A DNA stretch of 64,000 nucleotides from Ascarosepion bandense (lineage: Eukaryota; Mollusca; Cephalopoda; Sepiida; Sepiidae). Shown one piece after another: positions 62,500 to 64,000 of the stretch (positions are counted from its first letter, which is position 1; each line of letters opens with the position of its first letter). A program made the position numbers and the translations under genes. The notes beneath the pieces are model-generated. The model was not told the origin of the DNA, made no database searches, and saw nothing but the letters and a program-made list of their open reading frames with translations. The stretch covers positions 358,501 through 422,500 of the forward strand of contig JBBBDQ010000399.1 of the NCBI GenBank assembly GCA_037127315.1, written 5' to 3'.

Positions 62500-62845
62500 C
62501 CCTTAAGAAGCTTTAGCGCTTTGCCAGAAGTGTCTTATCGATTTCCGAACAGGGCCAAAGGTATTAGGTGATAATGCTGCGTAATAATCTCCGCTGTACA
62601 CTGGCTTGGCTCACGCGCGCGGCTGGCTTGCTTCTAAATCTGCGGCAGGTTGGCCTCTGACAGACGTACATTTATTTCGGGTCGTGTTTTGCACAAGTGA
62701 ACGCCCGCCGCTTAGCGTTCACTGCCAATGTGTTGCAGCCGTCTAAGAGGCAAAGAATCTCTGCTGTTTATTACGATACGCCTTGAACACCATCCGGTGC
62801 ATTTATCTTCCTTTGATTCTGGAGTTAGGCTCCGATAAACATAGG
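62500..62845. other. CpG- and GC-richer unique stretch
   Basis: Visibly richer in CpG than anything nearby: CTCACGCGCGCGGCTGGC, TCGGGTCGTG, AACGCCCGCCGCTTAGCG, GATACGCCTTG, CATCCGGTGC. It has no match elsewhere in the window. It could be a promoter-proximal or conserved non-coding element, or GC-rich repeat seen only once. No coding frame or splice evidence. Confidence 0.45.
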
Positions 62846-62849
62846 CATG

Positions 62850-62855
<6 letters not shown>

Positions 62856-62910
<55 letters not shown>

Positions 62911-63111
62911 CACACACAGATATAAACATTCAAATTTGAGTAACTTATTCAATATACTATTTCAATGTATATATACAAATGAATATGCCAATATATATTT
63001 GTGTGTGTGTGTGTGTCTACGCACACATATAAATAAACATTCACATTTGAGTAACTTATGCAATATACTATTTCAATATATATATATATATATTTACAAA
63101 GAAATATGCCA

Positions 63112-63172
<61 letters not shown>

Positions 63173-63175
63173 TGT
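62856..63175. repeat. (TG)n/(TA)n with duplicated 108-bp module
   Basis: TACGCACACACAGATATAAACATT... (62906) and CTACGCACACATATAAATAAACATT (63017) begin two copies of a module containing TTTGAGTAACTTATTCAATA and ACTATTTCAATATATA, each preceded by (TG)n and followed by CAATATATAT. Long frames on both strands are microsatellite translation. Confidence 0.9.
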
Positions 63176-63288
63176 GTGTGTGTGTATGTGCAGTGTATTC
63201 GAAACATATATGTACAATATTTTGGATATACAAGTATTAACAACATCTCTACCACATTCTCGTTAGCTGCTTCTCTCTTTCTATTATT

Positions 63289-63291
<3 letters not shown>

Positions 63292-63320
<29 letters not shown>

Positions 63321-63321
63321 T
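63292..63321. repeat. (GACA)n microsatellite
   Basis: Seven GACA units followed by GATAAAAGAAG. Confidence 0.95.
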
Positions 63322-63334
63322 AAAAGAAGATATT

Positions 63335-63480
63335 TAAGGAGAGAGAAATGTGGTTCTGCAGTAGGATGCTGAGAATACCATGAACCGAACATGGGACAAA
63401 CGACGTTATTTTAAGAAAAACTGATGGGAGACGTACGCTTGTTACTTAAAATTAGAAAGAGACTACTGAATTTTATCCGG
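63335..63480 (+). mobile_element. RTE-like C-terminal fragment
   Basis: GAGAAATGTGGTTCTGCAGT AGGATGCTGAGAATACCATG corresponds to MWFCSRMLRIP; LLKIRKRLLNFI follows. Truncated on both sides, next to GACA repeats. Confidence 0.7.
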
Positions 63481-63494
63481 TGATAAGGCACATA

Positions 63495-63620
63495 CTTATA
63501 TGTCTTTAGTCGCCTTGGACAGATTTCACCTGCTGTTTTCCAAACAGCTGACATTGAATTTGAATTTGAATTCGGAGTGAAGTGGTGGATCCATGTTTCA
63601 TCCATTGACTGAAAAGTCAA
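63495..63620 (-). pseudogene. Mariner transposase internal fragment
   Basis: Reverse strand: SMDETWIHHFTPNSNSNSM, AVWKTAGEICPRRLKTYK. MDETW contains the first mariner catalytic Asp, intact here while the 1413-2954 copy has a stop after it. GAATTTGAATTTGAATTCG is a small local triplication. No terminal repeats adjoin. Confidence 0.82.
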
Positions 63621-63837
63621 GGTAAATTATGAAGGATGCTAAATGATGTAATTTAATCTCTAATAAACAATAAAAGTTCTTGATGTTTGTTTTCTTACCT
63701 ACTTTTCTATGTAATTATTATTTATGTTTAAGATTAATATATGTATTATATATTCTAAATTTTGATATGAAAACCTGGGAAGTCGAAGCATCCAACCGAA
63801 AGAAATGGCGTAAAACATGACTTTTTAACACATCACT

Positions 63838-64000
63838 TAATAAATCCCGGGCCTAACTAATAAGCAACAATTTTAGACAAAATATGACTTTATTCATAAA
63901 TATAAGCTTTTTCAGTGGTGATTCGAACGCTTCTCTAACAATTTGATCCATTTTTTGTGGAACGATTTGTCTTTGACCTCAAAATACGTCCCAGCTTCTG
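63838..64000 (-). mobile_element. Mariner end, element continues past the window
   Basis: ACACATCACTTAATAAATCC then CGGGCCTAACTAATAAGCAA is the terminal repeat seen at 1413 and 2954, flanked by TA (63836-63837). Reverse strand from the right edge reads TYFEVKDKSFHKKWIKLLE, the transposase C-terminus. The rest lies to the right. Confidence 0.88.

Noticed and set aside
62783..63337. 184-codon frame with CVCVCV and YIYIYI runs
   Set aside because: Translated TG/TA microsatellite; the reverse strand is equally open.

Overview
This window looks like repeat-dense, AT-rich nuclear DNA of an animal, most likely a mollusc and plausibly a coleoid cephalopod such as an octopus. That assignment is inference. 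It rests on the AT-rich background, abundant tRNA-derived SINEs, many long (TA)n, (TG)n and (CA)n microsatellites, and the mix of RTE-like, Jockey/CR1-like, R2/NeSL-like, Penelope-like, mariner, Tc1-like and Helitron remnants. No intact host protein gene, tRNA gene or operon could be supported. Nearly every open reading frame over 100 codons is a decayed transposon fragment, its antisense shadow, or a translated microsatellite.

Main families. (1) RTE-like LINE, mostly 5'-truncated copies with a (GAA)n 3' tail; best C-terminus at 33241-34012, best RT core at 57060-57690. (2) Jockey/CR1-like LINE, represented by C-termini plus a conserved 3' tail ending TAGCCCCCTGCACATCAGTG...GGGGTGATACGATTAAAA; best at 34311-34932. 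(3) A short 'tail repeat' that shares this LINE 3' end and often carries 2-3 tandem units of about 145 bp. (4) SINE-1, about 300 bp, tRNA-derived, ending in (CAGT)n-like GTCAGTCAGTTAAGTGCC on the opposite strand. (5) SINE-2, a TA-tailed family, and SINE-3, another tRNA-like family. (6) Mariner, Tc1-like and pogo-like DNA transposons. (7) Foldback elements whose arms carry a CTGANGA ... GAAA core like the hammerhead motifs known from Penelope-like elements. (8) Helitron ends.

Layout. 1-5.8 kb: tail-repeat array, a mariner split by an RTE insertion, then LINE fragments. 5.8-15.4 kb: a large duplicated block (copy A) loaded with insertions, including a 702-bp mariner deletion derivative, an R2/NeSL-type C-terminus with zinc knuckle and restriction-like nuclease, and a 5.3-kb minisatellite of 31-bp units. 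18.1-20.0 kb: copy B of the same block, without these insertions and with only one 31-bp unit; it acts as an empty-site control. 20.0-21.7 kb: the longest stretch with nothing recognised. 21.7-31.2 kb: RTE, SINE, foldback, Tc1-like and mariner pseudogenes, and a tandem SINE array. 31.2-33.2 kb: sparse, with a 5S rRNA-like fragment. 33.2-37.4 kb: RTE followed by alternating-orientation LINE fragments. 37.4-47.9 kb: microsatellites, foldbacks, a Helitron, SINEs. 48-54 kb: LINE tails in tandem, a duplicated foldback/Helitron-end block, a pogo-like MITE. 54-64 kb: RTE copies (one with a 400-bp TTC/GAA tail), palindromic hammerhead-like elements, a CpG-richer unique stretch near 62.5-62.85 kb, and another mariner running off the right edge.

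Nothing here works together as a pathway. The window is best read as a record of nested insertions, template-switch-like rearrangements and tandem amplifications. Boundaries were read by eye, and family names follow motif recognition rather than database searches.
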